DNA of 64,000 nucleotides from Gordionus sp. m RMFG-2023 (Eukaryota > Nematomorpha > Gordioida > Chordodea > Parachordodidae), in NCBI RefSeq assembly GCF_954871325.1, contig NC_088777.1:9835366-9899365 (forward strand), read 5' to 3'. A program made the position numbers and the translations under genes. This document shows, piece by piece, positions 1 to 13,586 of this stretch. Below the pieces are notes generated by a model that was not told where the DNA came from, did no database searches, and saw only the letters and a program-made list of their open reading frames with translations. Numbering within the stretch: position 1 is the stretch's first letter; every line of letters starts with the position of its first letter.

Positions 1-104
1 TTATAATCTTTTAATGATTTATATTTTGTTTATAATTTATAAAAATCTATTATTATTTTAATGATACATTTGTATATAAATGTGATATCAGCTCAATATA
101 TTTT

Positions 105-260
105 TTCCCCTCACTTCGAAATTTGAATTTTAGAAATAGAATCCTATATGCATTATGCATACCTTAATGAAGTATAATAAAAATTGTATCTAGATACGTT
201 TTTAGACGATGTATCTTTATCTAGATCCATTATTTAGATGATGTATCTATATCTTGATCC
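105..260 (+). repeat. Dispersed repeat containing TGTATCTAGATAC blocks
   Basis: This stretch contains several variants of 'tgtatctagata' and 'atctagatccat'. A related segment lies on the opposite strand at about 42695-42830, sharing in the same order a 'tagaatccta' block, an 'aaaattgtatct' block and the TCTAGATAC block. Two diverged copies in opposite orientation within one window point to a dispersed repeat. No coding potential or terminal repeats were recognised, so its class is unknown. Confidence 0.5.
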
Positions 261-2619
261 ATTTGAAAAGTATCATTTAACAACTCTGCTAAACATATAG
301 AGTTCAACGTATAAAGAAGAGTTACAAGTCTGGAATAAAAAAAAATATTGGCCCAGACTAGTTTGAGTATGAGAAATAAAATTCGGGCTTGGCCCGTTTT
401 CAATTTTTGTCTTAAGAACTGGCTGAAGGCCTAAAAAGGGAAGGAAAAAAAATAATTTTATGTATTATTTTATTAAAATAAATTCGTTCATAAATTTTAT
501 TTAATTTAACTTAGCAAATGTAAATATTTACTTTCAACTAAAAATTGGCCGCTGGGCTCAGGCCTATATAAATTATAAAATTTGAGTTGGGCTGAGACCA
601 CTAGGGTTTAAAAATGAATGAATTAATAATATACGATATTTTTTGTATGTTTTTTGTTAAACTTATTTCGAATAATTACTTAATTCTCACACTAATAGAT
701 CTTGAGTTATAAAATTTAAAAACAAAAAAATGTATAATTTAATAAGATATATAAATAAATTTTTAAAAAAAATAATAATATTTTTTTCACCGCAAGAGCA
801 TAACCAAGTAAAAATTTAACCTTTTTACAAATAAAAAATTTTAAATAGTGTATTTCTCATACTAGTTATCAATTCTTAATTGTAAATAAATCTCCATTTT
901 AACTAACAAATATAAAAATATTGATAATATTTAAGATAATTTAATATTCTGAAATTAATTTTTAAATAAATTCGAAGATCAAGGTGTCATAGATTCCACC
1001 ACCAGAGCAGGCCGGTTAGTCAGAAATTTCCAGCTAGGTCTGGGGGTGCGGGGGGGGGGGGGAGGCAACTGTTTATTTGGGAGGGCCAATATTTTTTGAA
1101 ATAAAATAAATAGTTAGACACTCAGAAATATTTTGCTATTTTTATTGTTGTCAAAATACATATATCATTCACATATAACTCGAATTCGTAGCGAAATATA
1201 GAAAATATGCTGTATTTTTATCTACTTCGCTACAAACAAAATAATCATATAATACGACGAATTTGATTTCTAGATTTTAACATAAATGAATTAATTATAA
1301 GATAAATTTTGGAATATTTTTTTTCATATGTCATTAAAACTAAAAATAAAAATAGTCTATCTTTCATTGTTTCTAAGCAATTGGAAGTACAACTTAAAAT
1401 GAAAATATTGAATAACTTACTTTATACTCAAATATTATGGGTTGGAAATTATTAATTAAAATGTAAGATATCTGTCTGAGTACTTCACGGTGCCTGAGGG
1501 TGGTTTAGTTACACTCCACTAAGGAAATTGATATTTTAAAATAATAATCGCCCTATCCATAGTAAAATATTCGTCCTTATATTATTTTAGTATTTGATAT
1601 GTATTGATCTATAATTAACTTGTATGATCGCATGGTAGGCAGGAAGTAGTTTGACATTTTTAATATTTAAACTTAACTAGGAAGATAGATATTTTAAAGT
1701 ATTCGTTATCTTCATATAAGAATATTCGTTCTCTTTTAATTTTTTAAAATATTATATTAATAGTTGACACTTGACTTGTATTAGTCTAATTATTAAGTAT
1801 CATCTCATGCTAAGCAGGAAGTGATTTTCAATATCTATAATTTATCTTAATTGTTTAATAAATTAAATCTAACTAACATTGATTGAGTTACCATGTTCAA
1901 GAAGAGAGATTAAGAAGAATCATCATGGGAACTGACGAATTTAAAAAACATAATGTCTTTTTGCAAAGGAATAAAAAAGACGGATATTGTTTAATGGTTA
2001 ATAAGTAAATGGATATTTTATAACTAATATTTTTATAATTATTTTCTTATATATCTAATTAATTTGGCTAAATAAAATTTTAATAGCTAAAATTTTTCTA
2101 AGAATTTTGTTTTTTTCATTTAGATTTAATTGTTAATGGCGAATTAAAATTTAATAACTAATATTTTTTTTAAATTTTAAGGCCGGAAAAATATTTTAGG
2201 TCCTTTTGTGGGGCTCAAAAATTTTACCGAAGGGCCAGAGAGTCGAGAAATTTTCTAGAGAGAGGGACTACTCTCTCTCGTGGCTACATGATTTCATGGG
2301 AGAAATGTACCAGGGATTTCTACTCAGGGATGGGGGACTAAAATTGGAAGGTAAATTTGATTTTTATTTTTTTATTTTATAATTATTTTTAATTGGGGGG
2401 GGGGGGGGGGGGGGAGATGGAGGAGAATAGGAGAGTTACAATTTTGAGGTAGATAGAGGGTAAAATTTGAGGCGGTATAATCCTCATTGACTTAGGTAGG
2501 GTTAAGAAGTTCATGCTTGAGGTAGGCCAAATTTCATATTAAACTTTTCTAAGTATTCTGAATCTAACTTTCTTTACAAATTAAATGACAGTTTTAGGTG
2601 ACAAGTTCTTGTCAAATGA
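261..2619. other. Spacer with old repeats, no gene seen
   Basis: No exon-like sequence was recognised. It has GGCCCG-containing islands (about 350-400 and 545-610) like those elsewhere in the window, poly-G runs at about 1048-1062 and 2395-2414, and a diverged direct duplication at about 1528-1690 and 1691-1855. The duplication shares a 'gatattttaaa' start and an 'aggaagt' end. Confidence 0.5.
1528..1855. repeat. Diverged tandem duplication (about 160-bp unit)
   Basis: Two adjacent segments follow the same order: 'gatattttaaa', 'atattcgt', 'attagt/ttgatct', 'catg...agcaggaagt', then a T-rich stretch. The copies differ at many positions, so the duplication is old. No function is apparent. Confidence 0.5.
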
Positions 2620-2620
2620 T

Positions 2621-3845
2621 ATACAGGGTGGTCCGATTAAAGTTACACCCTTTTTACATAATCAAAACTCCGTCAGTTTTTATGATTTTTTTACGGAATT
2701 TTAGAAGAGTGACAAAATAACTCATTCTTAACAATTCTGCAAAGTTTTATAAAAGATTTTTAATAGGTTTAGAAAATAAGCAACTTTTTAAAAATAATAT
2801 TAAAAAACTAAACAATTTTTCGATACCAAATTGGGAAAAAAATATGTGTTTTACTAAAAATTATTTAAGTTTAATTAAAATTTTAGATCAAGAACAACAT
2901 TACGGTACCAAATAATTATTTCAAAAGTTCTCAAATAGAAAATGGTCACCTTTGGGACTCAATCGGTTGATTCGCAAAATGGATACAATGGGATCAGCAG
3001 ACAAAAGGTATGTGATGGGATATCATGAAAAGCACGAACTAGGACAAATATTAAACTTTGTTGATAACTTGTAATTAGTCAAGAAGACCAACAAGGTAGA
3101 CGATTTTTCAAATATCCAAAGAGATTGATTTATATCACAAACTTCGGTATATTAAATTATTCATAAACATTTGCGGCAAATGTTTAAGGGCATTGCTCTT
3201 TTGTTTTGTGCTAAGAAACCTTTGCGTAAATTCAATCCAGGTTTGATTCATTTTATTTAGTTTATCGATGAAAAGTTATTTACTGTGACTTTACCCGTTA
3301 ATTTTCAGAATGATAATTATGTTACATCCACAACAATAAAGAGAAAATTCAGTACTAATCGATTACTCAGCTGCCATTCAAACTTTTCAAAATCTCTCAA
3401 GGCTATTATTGGTGTTTAAAATTTTGACAGTATTTCATTTATATTGATCCATGTGTTAAGATAAACGGATCTTATTACAGGGATATCCTAAAAGAGTACT
3501 TATTGCCCACAATAAATTTCTGTTGAGTATATTTCAGCAGTACAATGCACTTGCTCACTGTGCCCTTGAGATAAAAATTTGCTAGAACGCGAGAACCGGA
3601 CTTAATTACTCATTGTAGCCCTCAAAGAGCCCTAAACTCCGACTAGCGGATTTTGCTATTTGAGGTATTCAGCAGGAACGTGTGTACCGTACCACAATTA
3701 ATTATGATAATAATATTAAAGCAAAACTTTGGAAGAATTGGAAAATTTTGATCAGGCAATCACAAGTACCATAAAAAAATAGATAAATCGCCTTCGCGCA
3801 TGTCTAAAGAAGGTTACTTTAAGATAGTTCGTGTCACAAAGTAGG
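2621..3845 (+). mobile_element. Decayed mariner-type DNA transposon
   Basis: The left part begins 'cagggtggtccgattaaagt', resembling a mariner/Tc1 terminal repeat. Broken reading frames from about 2940 to 3845 give fragments that follow the order of a mariner-type transposase: 'RLIRKMDTMGSADK' (N-terminal helix-turn-helix), 'VYxIIHKHLR', 'FIDEKLFTVTLPVNFQNDNY' (first catalytic Asp region), 'FSKSLKAIIGV', 'DPCVKINGSYYRDI', then a decayed second-Asp region with 'QERVYRT'. Numerous frameshifts and stops interrupt it, so it is inactive. No right terminal repeat was located, so the end is approximate. Confidence 0.72.
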
Positions 3846-6800
3846 GGGGCACAGGGGCTCGAGTTGGAAATATTTTTAAAGGCCAGCTGAAGTTTCGAAA
3901 ATGGTTTGAAAACTGATAATTAGGCAAATTTATTTCGTTTCCTTCATAAAAAATTATTTAAAGTCCCGACTGAACAACTTGTACAAAATATATTTTACGG
4001 ATTGGGTCGGGTAAAAATATTTATGGGATTGGGCCGACAAATCCGTTAGAAAAATTGTACCGACTAGGTCGCCATAACAACTAAGAATAATTTTATACTT
4101 TCGATATTTGCTTCCAGAAGCCATCAATTGCATCATTGAAATTTAGGATAGGGGGGGGGGGGGGAGGGGGGAAGTACCTTATTTTAGTCAACATACAAGT
4201 CTTATTTATTTTATAATTGAATCATTAAAATATTAATCAGTGGCACCTCAGCATCGTTGCCTTAGGGTGAGGTCTAGAGATCGCCAGATAAGCGGGCAAT
4301 CAGGGGAGGGGAGGGGGGGGGGTGGGGGGGTCTCGCCTTTCTATCTGTAATTTGTTTGTTCTCGTAAATATCATTTTAAGTTAATAAAAAAAATTCCCCC
4401 TGCACACCCTCCACCCATCTCCCCCCAAAAATGAATACAATATTTCACTATAAGGAAGAATTTGAAAGAAAAATTAGTAATAGATAGTTACAATAAATTT
4501 TTTAAATAACGACTATAATTCAAAAAATTTATAAAAAAAAATAAGTGAAAACCCCAAAATTATTTTTATAAAAATATAATATAGTCAAATGCCTACAATA
4601 AAATTTATGAAAGAAAAAAACTCCGTTTATTATGTTCACTCGATTTAGGAAAATTCTGGATACGCCTATAACTCCTGATGCTGCTTATTATGGGAATAAA
4701 TTCCATAATTGTAATTCTTTTTTTTTATAGAATAAAATTAAATATTTTTATATATTTCATGAAGTGTTTTAATTTTTTTTTAAAAATTATCTTTTCTTTA
4801 GTGTTCCAGTGCGCGTTAAAATTATGCGTGAAGTTTACGTATATTATTTCAGTTAATATTTCTAGATCGAAATTCCTTTCCACTAACCCTACAGATATTT
4901 GATCTATTCAAAAAAAACAATTTATACAATGAATTTGAAAAATATTTTAAATTCACGATTTTATGCTTTATTCCCCAATCTATACATAATATTATACTCT
5001 TTATTTTCCATTAATTTTTTATAATTTTGGTTTTTTAAAAAAATTAATCTTTTAACCATTATTTATAATAGATTGCCTCATCGCATCGCATAGATGTTTT
5101 ATGCTACATTTTCCTTATGAATTATCATATTTTGATTTAACTAAAAAAAATATCTATGATTGATGCAGCACAAATAGTATGATTTTGCTTATTGTGTGCG
5201 AAAAAAAAAATGAAAATATTAATGAAGAATCAAAAACTTTGGTTTATTATGAAAGAGAAAAAAAACCTTAGGCAGCTGTTAAAATAGGTTTTTTTGTTAA
5301 CAAAAAAAATATGAAAAATACATTACCACAAAACCAGGTTTATTATTTTCTATTCTATTGCGTTTTATTTTTTCGTTTTTGCCTTTCTTTCGTTCTTTCT
5401 TTCTCTCTTTTTTCTTTTTCTTATTCCTTTTCTTATAAATTTTCTTTTTTCCTCTTTTGCGTTAGGTTATATGGCCCATATAATTTACCTCTGTTTGTTT
5501 AAACCATATTAAAAACAAATAGAGGAAGGATTTTTCAGAATCGACTATATTTACCTTGCATAACTAATTTAGAAAGAAAAAAACATATTTGTTTTTAATA
5601 TTTGCATTATTAGCATACATTCATTCATAATCGTATATTAAACTACATTTTAAAAAAAATTATTGATTTTAAAATTTTATTTATTTTTATCACAAAAAAA
5701 CGCAATGTAATTTTCCAATAAATTTTTAATTTTTTATTATTTTTTATTAAAATATTACAGATTATCTTCATTTAAACCTCATTTTTAAATTAAATTTTAC
5801 ATATTTTAAAAGAATTTTAATATTATTTAAAAGTAATTAAAAAACAAATTTTATCTTCCATATTTTTGTTAATTAACAAATTGAGTTTGGGTATAGCTCT
5901 TGCTCAAGTATGCATTCATATCTAAAAATTAGTTATTCTTATTACACATGAATCATGAGATGAGATCACAAAGTGAGAAAAATAAAAATAATTAATTTTT
6001 TTTAAATTACCACATAATAAAATAGGCGTCCATATAGCTGACTTTTTAATCGCTTTTTTCACTCGCTTATTTAACGCTGTATGAAATTTTTTTTTTTAAT
6101 AGCAGCTGATTAAAAATTATAAATGAATTGGATCAACTCATGTCTCAAAGATTGGTTAAGAGGACCTTTAATATATTATTTCTTTGTTTCTTTAAATAGG
6201 TGATTTTTCAGATGTCCAGGATTTTTATTTGCCGATTACTAATAGTACTACTATTCTGTAATGTCCCTTAACCTTAACCTTTCTTTCATACATTTCTTTC
6301 ATGTATATTAAGATGTCAAATTTTCTTGACAGTTAGAAGGAAATTATCTGAAAAAAAATTTAAAAAAAGAGATAATTTGAAATAAATAGCAAAGTTTAAA
6401 CATGTGGGAAGAAATGAAGGTTCATCTTTGACTCAGGCAGCTCAACATAGTTTTAAAAATTAAGAAGAGAAGAAAAAAAATTGAGTGACCGACGAGCATT
6501 ATCGACATCGGGATGTATCTTAATGAAGAAAAAATACACCATTCTGCCCCCTGTTCTAATAGATCTAGATTAACCCTCTGTCCAACGGCCTATAAAATCA
6601 AAACACTTATAAAGTGACAGAAAATCTATAGGTGGTGTTGGTATTACTAAGGTTTATAGACATCGGCGGTTTTTTATCAATAGATTATTGAAAGTCATTT
6701 TTTTTTTAAATTTATGAGTTGTCAGATCATAAAATCGATATTAATTTTATTATAAACTAATAACTGTTTAACAGAAACAAAAAAGGGAATAGTTTTAAAA

Positions 6801-9800
6801 GAGATTTATTTTTAGCATAAATCTTCCTTTTTAAATAAAAAAATAAATAATTTCCTTACCCCTTTTTAATTTAAATTTATTTAGTTATTGACTATTTTAG
6901 TTATTATTAGCTGATGCCAGATGGTTTAATTTCACATTCATTACCTTGGTCTTTAGGAAAATAATTTATTTAGGGACTTCAAGCATGCGTCTTTTCCTTT
7001 CCGAAAAATGTCAAAATTCTCAATAATAATATAATTTATATGTTTTTAAAACTCGCCATCTCTTCCTTTGGACATATGTCAAACGGACACATAAGTTTTT
7101 TTGAAAAATATAAGCTGTTAGATCAGAGCCATTACGTCAGAACCCAAAGAATTTTCTTCTATCTAAAACAAAAAATGCATGTTAATTTTTTTAATCAGTT
7201 GAATAGATCTTTTAGCTATCGATTGATACCCTATATTAGACATATCTTATATTATAAGACCAAAAAAACAACATTGAAAATTAATGAAACGAAACGCGTG
7301 GAAAACGCTTAAATAAGATTCCTCTTTATCACGATTAAAACGTGATAATACCATATTATCATTCCTAACATATAATCCTAATTTTTTAGTTATCCCTTTA
7401 AAACCAGTGAAGATCCCGGATAGTTATGATCCCTTTAAAAATTACGACATATATTTTATTAATTTAAATTTTCTATTTCAAATATTAAGAACGTTTTAAA
7501 AAATATATATTTAAAATTATTTAAACTAAAATATTATTTAAAAAATTATTGCATAGAGCCGAGGATGGAGATTAAATTAGATTTACATATCTCAAGAGAT
7601 ATTCTTTGTTTGAGATATTAAATATTGATAACAAATTATAAGTGAAGTTTTTTAATAAGAAATGAATAGTAAAATTAATTACTTTATTAATTTTTAAGTT
7701 TTTTTTAAATAATTTGAGTTATTTAAAACAAATGTGCATGTTAAATTTAATTTTCTGTTTTTACGAAGTTTTTATATTTTTTTTGAAGTTCAGAATTTTT
7801 TTTTTAAATTCTAAATATTGGTACTGTTTGATTAAACTAGAGAAGCTTCAAATACTACCTGGGAAAATTATTTATATACTCAATTAATTAAATTCAGTCA
7901 TAAAAATTAAATTACTGGATATTTATTTAATAATAAATAATATAAATTAATAATTCTATTAAATTTAATAATAAGGTTAAGGTATATTATAAATTAATTA
8001 TTATGAATATTTAAAATATTTATTTTAGTGTATTTTTGGATGAAGTTAGGGTTGTGTTAGGTCTAAAAGGGTCGCCAGATATGGGATAGGTAATAAAATT
8101 TTGTAGATTAATAAAAATTGTTGTTATTTAGTAATTTGTATTCGATTCGGAATAAGCCTTCATTTAGGTTGTGATATCGTCACTCCCTCATCTTGCAAAC
8201 TCTACCAGCTCCCTATTCCTAGACCATAGCCTTCTTCATTGCCGCTTCTGGAAAGGCAGCAATCCTTATTTATTACCAAGCAGTAAATTCGATTATCGCA
8301 AGAGCTCTCTCCTCAGCCAATATTTCCTCAACGTTGGAATCAGGAACTTAATGTCGGAGACAATATGAGGTCGATGGGATGGCACTCATTCCTTAGAGCA
8401 ACGAAATCCCAATAACCTGAATTACACACTCATTGATCGTTTTGCAGCATCCTTTAGTTCAAATTTTTGTTAGAGAGGAAATTAGAAAAATTAATAAATA
8501 TTGTATCATTCCATCATTTTAACCCATTGTTTCCGACTATTCTTTCAAATCAAGACCACGGGATTTCTTCAAAACTAGAAAATTATTTTCTATATAATTA
8601 TAAAAAAAATAAATGTCACCTTACGGATTAAATATTGTAATTTAATATTGACTTATTCTATTTTTTTTTGGATATAATAATTTAACCTAGCGGCCCGGTC
8701 CGGACAATTTTGGTTCGGGCTGGATGGGATCTAATATTTTTTTAGAAAAAAAAATCCAAATGAAATTGATTATTTTAAAATTTTTGCATGAAATAAGACT
8801 CCAAAAATTAAATTTTATTTGTTTGTAGAAAACTAGGCTGAAATATATATTTTATTTATAATATCTCGCTCTACCACGACTAAATTAGTTACGAATTTAG
8901 TCAATTCGTTAATTAATTTATCAAATGCCTCTGTTATTAACTAAAAATATTTTTTGCATATTTTTTTATTTTCAAAAATTGTTTAAAATAGTTCACCCTA
9001 CGGGGTCCTATCTAGGGGAGGAAATCGAAGACATTATTTTTAATAAAAAAAAGTCGTTATATTTTATTATCTTTTCATTTTAAATTTTTTTTTAAAAAAA
9101 TTTTTGTGTTTTTTTTAAATAAATTTTTGTGTTTTTTTTTATTAAACATAAATATGAATCTTAAAAATTAAAAAATTACTAAACCATCTTGTTGAAAAAT
9201 TGTCCTCTTTTCTTATCTTAGGACCTTCTTATTTTTACTAATTAATATAAAATGTTAATATAATTATTTGATATCATTGTTTCATCTTAAAGATCATCCA
9301 TCCAATTATCGCAAATATTATTCCTTTTTATAAGAGTTCTTTATCAAAATATATAAATACAAATAAATATACGAAGTAATCTTTTATTCTTCAAATTTAT
9401 CGGCTCAGCAGCTAAGCCCCCAAATATTATATATTATTTCGCAGCCAACGTATTATTATAATTTCCAGTAACCAGTTACCGTCTGATTTTTGAAGATTAG
9501 ATAATTTTTGAAGGAGTGAAGGAGATGCTTTTTTGGATTCCGTCATTAATAAAGGCCGGAATATATAATAAATTCCTCCTTAATTCAATGCATCATTTTT
9601 TTTAAAAAAAGTTATGCGGCGATTAAAGTATTAATTTTTATATTTTTTTGGCTCGTTCTTGCTTTTCATCCCTTTCAATATTTTTTTTATGCAATTCTGG
9701 TTATGTCCTGGTTTGACTTAATCTCGATACTTAATTGTTTTTTAGCCTAGACTGAACAGCTTTTTAAACTAAGACATCCTATTTTGATTTTTTTGTATTT

Positions 9801-12800
9801 GGTGGTGGCATTGTTATTTTTCATATTTAATTTTCCCCATGTTTTCTTTTGATTATGAAATTGATTATGTTTTTAATTTGTAAAAAAAAACGATATTAAC
9901 AAAATAAATCTTGTAAATTGTAAAAATAAAAAGTAAAAAATAAAATAAAAAAATATTATGTTTCGAATTAAAATGAAAATTTTGAATTCGCTTCGTTTAT
10001 CTTTATAGTTTTGTATAGCAAGGCTACGTTAAAATAATATAATTTATAAACCAATGACTAGGAGCTTTTAAAATAAATAATATTAATGTAACATTTATAC
10101 AAATTTTTTTTTCTTTAAAATTTTTAAATTTATATATTTTTTTTTTGAAAATCGATGCATGGCGTGCTTGAGAAATCATTTATTTTATTTATTTTATTTT
10201 TTTAAAACTAATTAGATTATCTTTTATAGGATTAATTTTTTTTTATAATTATTGCCATTTGCCAGAAATTTTATTTTGTTTTAAAAAAAAAAATTTTGTA
10301 ATTTATGATAATATTACAAATTTGAAGCATTTTTTGCGTTAATAAATTTTCAAATAATGTAAATTTTTTTAAAATGACGCGAAAAAATTTTTTTAAGTGT
10401 TAAAAAAAACGCACTTTTAAAATTTTTTTTTAACGCTTCTTGTTCAATTTTTAACATTATATGATTATACATAATTATCTTCTTTTTTCGGTGGTTAGAA
10501 CTAGTCATCTGCATCGGGCCTAATTTTTAAAGACTGACCAGCCTAAAAAAATTTTAAAATATTTGTCCTGCTTGGCCCGATCCCGAATAAAATTTTTTTA
10601 TTTGCCCCGAAAAGTCCGACCCGAAATATAAACAAACCCTGCCAGAATTTTTTTAAATATAAAAATATAGAAATAAAAAATATTAGAGCCTTGTTTCTCT
10701 CAAGAATTTTATATTACATCAGTTTATTGACAAACTAATGATATCATATTTAAAACTTTAAGCCAGACCAGGCCCGAAATTTTTTAAAAATAGGGCCGGG
10801 GACCATATGCAGGTTGGGCAGTGATTTGCAGATCTCTAATGAGAACCGAGCTGATATTTATTTTAGGCCTCGAGCCAATTCTGAAATTTAAAAATTAAAC
10901 GAAAAATTTTTATAAATAAAATAAAAATCACTAATTGCTTTTCCTGATCCCACTGAAATTTTTTATTTTTTTTAAAGGATTACATCACTTTCTATTTTAA
11001 CAAAACTCGTAATTGCCCCCCCCCCCGAAATGTTATAAGAACATACAAATTTCCAGAAACCGGTGACGGGCGCTGACAAAAATACAAATAAATTTACGTA
11101 TGATATAATGTTCGACATGTTGTATCCCATAATGGGCATACTACATGATTTCCCTTTTGGAACCCGTTCACACAAAATAAATTAACGAGAAAGAAATACA
11201 AATCTAAATATGAGAGACAAATTTGAAGCCCGCTCAAATCCCCAAAATAGGGTACTTTTTATTTTCTTTTTTCTTTTCTTACACTTTCTATTGGTTTTGT
11301 TTGATACATTTAGAGTTTATTTCCTGTTTAGTCCTTTATTTATTTTTTATTGCATATTAGCAAAGTCTAGAAGGAACCATAAACCTGAAACACTCGAAAC
11401 CTCAAAGGGAACAAGAAACATTATTTTTTTTTAAATATATTCATAACCGGACCCCCCTTTATTTAAGTTCCTTTTCTGGTTTCTTGATTTCCCGTTTAAA
11501 ATTCTGGAAGAAAAAAAAAATACATCCTTTTTCTAAACATCCTCCTTTTCTTTCGTTAATTGTCTTTTTGTAAATAAAAATAATTGCTCTCAATTTTTTT
11601 TTCCACACTTAATTAAATAATATAAATAAATTTTTTTTTATAATAAGAAATAGATTTTTGTATATTATAATTACAAATCAAATTTTTAATTAAAAAAAAT
11701 GAGCAATTATACTCGAATTTAAAATCGAAATGATTAAACTTAGTATAAAATTAGCCTCTAAGAATATAAATGAAAGTAATGTGCCTAATATAATATAAGA
11801 TTAAATACTTACAACAAAAAATGTCCCATTCTCTTGTCCGCCCATATGCTACTTGACAATTTCTAGTTACGGCCAAGACATGTTCTAGAATAAAAATTTA
11901 GTGAAAGGAGACTAGTTTCTAACGTTACCCATAGTTACCCCCCCCCCCTACAGTATACGATATGAAATTTAAAAAATGTACTGTATAAATAATAACTTTC
12001 CTAATTCTGATACCATTAAACTCTTATTCTAGAAGGAACTACCTATCTTCCTATACGCATAATTGGGTCATTAAATTGCCTTTCTTCTGCCATTTGCCAT
12101 TCCTCTCTCCTTCCCCTTTCCTCCTGTATTCTCTCTCAATTTGATATTACAATTTTACTATTCAATACATGATTTTTTAAATATTTTATATAATATTAAC
12201 ATATCAGAACGACTAATCTTTAAAAAAAATATATTATTTTCTGCTTATATTAGATCAAGGCATTCATGGGATAAATATTCTTTTTTTTAAACTAAATTAC
12301 CTATTAATTTTAAAAAAATAGCAAACGTTTATTAAAACCAACTAAAAAAAAAAATTTTTGTCAAATCACGTCATATGTGAAATTTTCTTTTTCCCAAATC
12401 CAATCATAATTTTTATAATAATAATTTTTAAGTATAATTATGATTCGTGATTAAGTTATTTTATAGAAATTTTTTATTTTAATTATTATTATAGTAATCT
12501 TGTTGATGATTAAAAATTAAAGACTTTAAATTTAAGAATATTGTTAATGTTATACTTAACGAGATGGGAATTAAATATTGAAAGTGTCATCCCTTCTTAT
12601 CATACACGACTAAATTCTTAAGTGATTATATAAATAAATAATTGTTTAGACATTTTTTATATTTATTTCAAAAATCGATATCCAAAAAATATAATTAAAA
12701 ATTTTAATTTTTGAATATTAAAAAAAACCAAAGTTTGAAAAAAAAATCAAAAAAAATAAGATAGTTAATAAAAAAAATTCAAATAAAAAAAACAAGGTGA

Positions 12801-13586
12801 TATATAAATTTTGTTTTTTTAATATCGTTAATGAACCTTCATTTTTTAAATATTTTATAAAAAATATTTTTCATCAAATAAAAGAAATATCCAAATTGTT
12901 AAGGTCAGATATGAAAATTATTTTGACATTAATTCATATTTGTTATATATATATTTTGTCTTTTTCGTTTTTTTAATTTAATATATTATTTTTTTAAATT
13001 TTGACAGGTAATACCTTAAAACATTACATATAGGATATGAAAACAATCATTTCTGGATCTCATCAAGAAAAATGTATAATGTTATTTATTTTACTAATAT
13101 TAAAGAGACTTAAATTTTCTATAAAATATAAAACTCAATAAATTTCGTTTTTTAAAACTAACAAGCATAAATTCTCCCTTTACAAAGTTATTATACAATA
13201 TCATTGGTTTATCAATGTGTATATAAATAATTATCATACTTCTAGAAAATGAAATTAGTATTTCTTATAAAGTTTTTGATTGTTTTTTTTTTAAAAAAAA
13301 TTTCGTTTATTATGTTTACCTCCTAAATTTTATCATACTTCTTTTGAATTATATAAATCCTGTATGGCAATATCTCGCGCGCATTATAGCATTATAACAG
13401 AACTCTTTATTTCTGCCTTAGCTAATAAGGAACCCATTCTGGCTTTTAAAAAAAAAATTATTTATCTAATAATAAAACAAAATTAATACAATACAATACT
13501 CTTTTCATTCATTAAAGTTATTAAATTATTAAACCTTCATTTAATAAAATTCCATCAACGAATCAAAATAAATCGGAGAAAATTCC
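3846..13586. other. Long AT-rich spacer upstream of the FAM78-like gene
   Basis: No host exon was recognised in this 9.7-kb stretch. It contains poly-G/C runs (about 4150, 4306-4330, 11018 and 11940), GGCCCG islands at about 3995-4075, 8690-8740 and 10500-10860, and a sequence at about 4648-4670 resembling one end of the CAGTGGCGTAGCC hAT family. An open 65-codon stretch at 8171-8368 lies in less AT-rich DNA but matches nothing I know. The rest looks like decayed repeat and simple AT sequence. A promoter for the downstream gene presumably lies at the right end but shows no clear signal. Confidence 0.45.
10500..10860. repeat. GGCCCG-island repeat, probable non-autonomous DNA element
   Basis: Several short GC islands in AT-rich DNA, including 'atcgggccta', 'ttggcccgatcccg', 'ccaggcccgaaa' and 'atagggccgggg', occur in alternating orientation and finish with 'gcagatctcta'. 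The pattern recurs at 14349-14491, 41130-41190 and 42285-42345. That suggests a family with GGGCCGGGCC-type subterminal repeats. The boundaries are approximate and no coding sequence is seen. Confidence 0.35.

Noticed and set aside
5311-5502. A 63-codon Phe/Ser-rich frame
   Set aside because: It translates a polypyrimidine stretch (ttctttctttctct) and has no protein character.
7040-7312. A 90-codon plus-strand frame
   Set aside because: No motif, no splice context and ordinary AT-rich composition; chance cannot be excluded.
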